Shown here: positions 19,545-20,531 of the stretch, piece by piece
Numbering within the stretch: the stretch's first letter is position 1
Layout of the letters: every line of letters starts with the position of its first letter
NCBI GenBank assembly: GCA_038216175.1
Contig: JBBQQG010000019.1
Location: 1-20,531 of the forward strand
Source: JBBQQG01 sp038216175
GTDB lineage: Bacteria; Patescibacteriota; Saccharimonadia; Saccharimonadales; OMJO01
Direction: 5' to 3'
Length of the DNA stretch: 20,531 nucleotides
Position numbers and translations under genes: made by a program
The notes under the pieces: generated by a model
What the model was told of the DNA's origin: nothing
Seen by the model: the letters and a program-made list of their open reading frames with translations, nothing else
Databases searched by the model: none

Positions 19545-19630
19545 CACTGTTAAGTTGTTTTCTTGTTAATATTTAACGAAATGACTTAATCATAATCTTA
19601 ATTGTATTGAACACAGTTTGGGTTTAACCG

Positions 19631-19660
19631 TTTTTTAGTTTAATAACTATAACTAAAAAA
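19631..19660. terminator. Bidirectional AT-rich hairpin between convergent genes
   Basis: TTTTTTAGTT (19631-19640) and AACTAAAAAA (19651-19660) are perfect 10-bp arms over a 10-nt loop, with U-rich sides in both directions, between the plus-strand 85-aa gene and the minus-strand membrane protein. Confidence 0.55.
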
Positions 19661-19679
19661 AATTGTAAGGGTTATTGCG

Positions 19680-20426
19680 TTAGCATCTGCTAGAATTTTC
19701 AATAATAGATTGATTTTTACTTAGTTTGGAGTGATCTAATAATTTTGAAAATCTTTGTGACGTTAAGACATTCAACGGTTGTTTAGAATCAAAATATTCG
19801 TTGAACTTACTTACCCAAAACGAATCATTATACTCGAATTTTGGTCCTGTTTTTATTAAGTCAAACTGTAAGTTAGGCCCATATCCGTTCATTGAAAATA
19901 TTAATTTATTTAACGAATAAATATCTACCGAAGAACATACGCCATATATTATAAGATTAGTATTTCTAGCAGCAATAAACTGTTCTGAAATTAAATTTGC
20001 CGACACTTTGCTTACTGAATCTGAATGGAAGCCAAAGTGTTGTATCTTAAAATTATGAATTATAGAACCCATAAAAAAGATTAATGATGCAACAAGCATT
20101 ATACTTACCATAGTTTTGTTGTCTTTTATATTATCTTTTATATATTTATAAAATAAATAAATGATTGATATCAAATACAATGATGATATTAGAAAAATAT
20201 TATAAACTGACTTATGAAAATAGTATTCAATTTTGCCGTTACTGATAACCTGATAGAAAGCTATAGCCAAAGTCCAGAATAGTGCTCCCATTAGAAAATA
20301 AACAAATACAGTATTTTCCCATTTTTTTTGCATAATACTTACAGCAAATACTAGTAAAAAGGTGGCAACTACTGTGTAGGCGTTTAAAACGATAATTGTC
20401 AGGCTCCCAATATACTGAGCACACAT
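19680..20426 (-). CDS. AT-rich multi-spanning membrane protein, possibly a glycosyltransferase remnant
   Basis: A 248-aa protein with four hydrophobic segments (about 8-31, 39-60, 74-95, 106-124) and a ~120-residue hydrophilic C-terminal domain (NTNLIIYGVCSSVDIYSLNK, FDLIKTGPKFEYNDSFWVSK, then PLNVLTSQRFSKLL). This layout resembles the C-terminal part of GT-C (PMT/ArnT-like) membrane glycosyltransferases, whose catalytic N-terminal loop is missing, so it may be truncated or a different family altogether. Codon third positions are markedly richer in A/T than the housekeeping genes here, which suggests recent acquisition. There is an in-frame TAG shortly upstream of the ATG at 20426, so the frame cannot extend. 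No function is assigned. Confidence 0.55.
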   Translation of the reverse strand: MCAQYIGSLTIIVLNAYTVVATFLLVFAVSIMQKKWENTVFVYFLMGALFWTLAIAFYQVISNGKIEYYFHKSVYNIFLISSLYLISIIYLFYKYIKDNIKDNKTMVSIMLVASLIFFMGSIIHNFKIQHFGFHSDSVSKVSANLISEQFIAARNTNLIIYGVCSSVDIYSLNKLIFSMNGYGPNLQFDLIKTGPKFEYNDSFWVSKFNEYFDSKQPLNVLTSQRFSKLLDHSKLSKNQSIIENSSRC

Positions 20427-20467
20427 CTCACATAACTAGCTAGTCAAAGAGGTAAATATTAAGTAGC

Positions 20468-20490
20468 ATTGTGGTATATATTGCCACAAT
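20468..20490. promoter_or_regulatory. Operator-like palindrome over a leaderless promoter at the right edge
   Basis: ATTGTGG (20468-20474) and CCACAAT (20484-20490) are perfect 7-bp arms over 9 nt that contain the -10 TATATT (20477-20482). The -10 ends 6 nt before ATG 20489. A dimeric repressor bound here would block the downstream gene. Confidence 0.55.
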
Positions 20491-20531
20491 GAATGAATTG
20501 GAGTATTCGAAAATATGGCCAAAGCTTTTGA
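20489..20531 (+). CDS. Start of a gene leaving the right edge
   Basis: ATG followed by 13 open codons (MNELEYSKIWPKLL) to the end of the window. Supported by a -10 element and palindrome immediately upstream, in the leaderless arrangement seen elsewhere here. Too short to identify. Confidence 0.5.
   Translation, partial: MNELEYSKIWPKLL

Overview
The window is AT-rich and uses the standard code (TGA acts as a stop). Its gene content fits a Patescibacteria/CPR genome, most likely Saccharibacteria (TM7)-like: a bL28-sized minimal ribosomal protein, a TGS-less ThrRS, NrdR, an alkyltransferase-like protein, tightly packed overlapping genes, many genes of unknown function, and several genes that appear to be leaderless. 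The phylum is an inference from gene style; no rRNA is present.

Layout. 1-2000: the edge of a probable mobile element, with a large serine recombinase running off the left end (-), a DUF805 membrane protein (+) and a small unknown gene (-). 2130-2360: a self-standing transcription unit for a structured ~190-nt RNA (6S-like architecture) with its own promoter and terminator. 2363-8777: housekeeping core, with a site-2-protease-like M50 protein (-), bL28 (+), and the minus-strand cluster thrS > atl > miaA > wHTH/nucleotidyltransferase-like > MBL-fold protein. thrS is preceded by a leader with a strong intrinsic terminator. Then come tRNA-Val, a 38-codon small gene with its own promoter and terminator, and nrdR. 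8787-11122: a GT2 glycosyltransferase with a small membrane partner (-), then tRNA-Gly, tRNA-Thr (-) and tRNA-Asp (+).

11123-14215 is an accessory island starting exactly at the 3' end of tRNA-Asp. It contains four copies of a ~30-bp repeat (two at 27/30 identity, two degenerate) whose sequence blocks resemble the tRNA-Asp 3' end. Each copy lies just after a gene or gene pair: a 95-aa unknown gene, an intact RelB/DinJ-YafQ/RelE module, a NUDIX gene (with a divergent 125-aa gene), and a second RelB-like gene with a frameshifted toxin. After the last copy lie remnants of a VapBC module. The island looks like a series of small insertions stacked behind a tRNA, in progressive decay.

14198-20531: a 552-aa protein with a possible caspase-like (clan CD) His/Cys pair (-), a small acidic gene, a PAP2 phosphatase-lipid kinase pair (+, overlapping), several unknown small genes, an AT-rich membrane protein (-), and the first codons of a gene leaving the right edge. 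Many isolated genes have a -10 hexamer 6-8 nt before the start codon (leaderless), whereas thrS has a classic Shine-Dalgarno.
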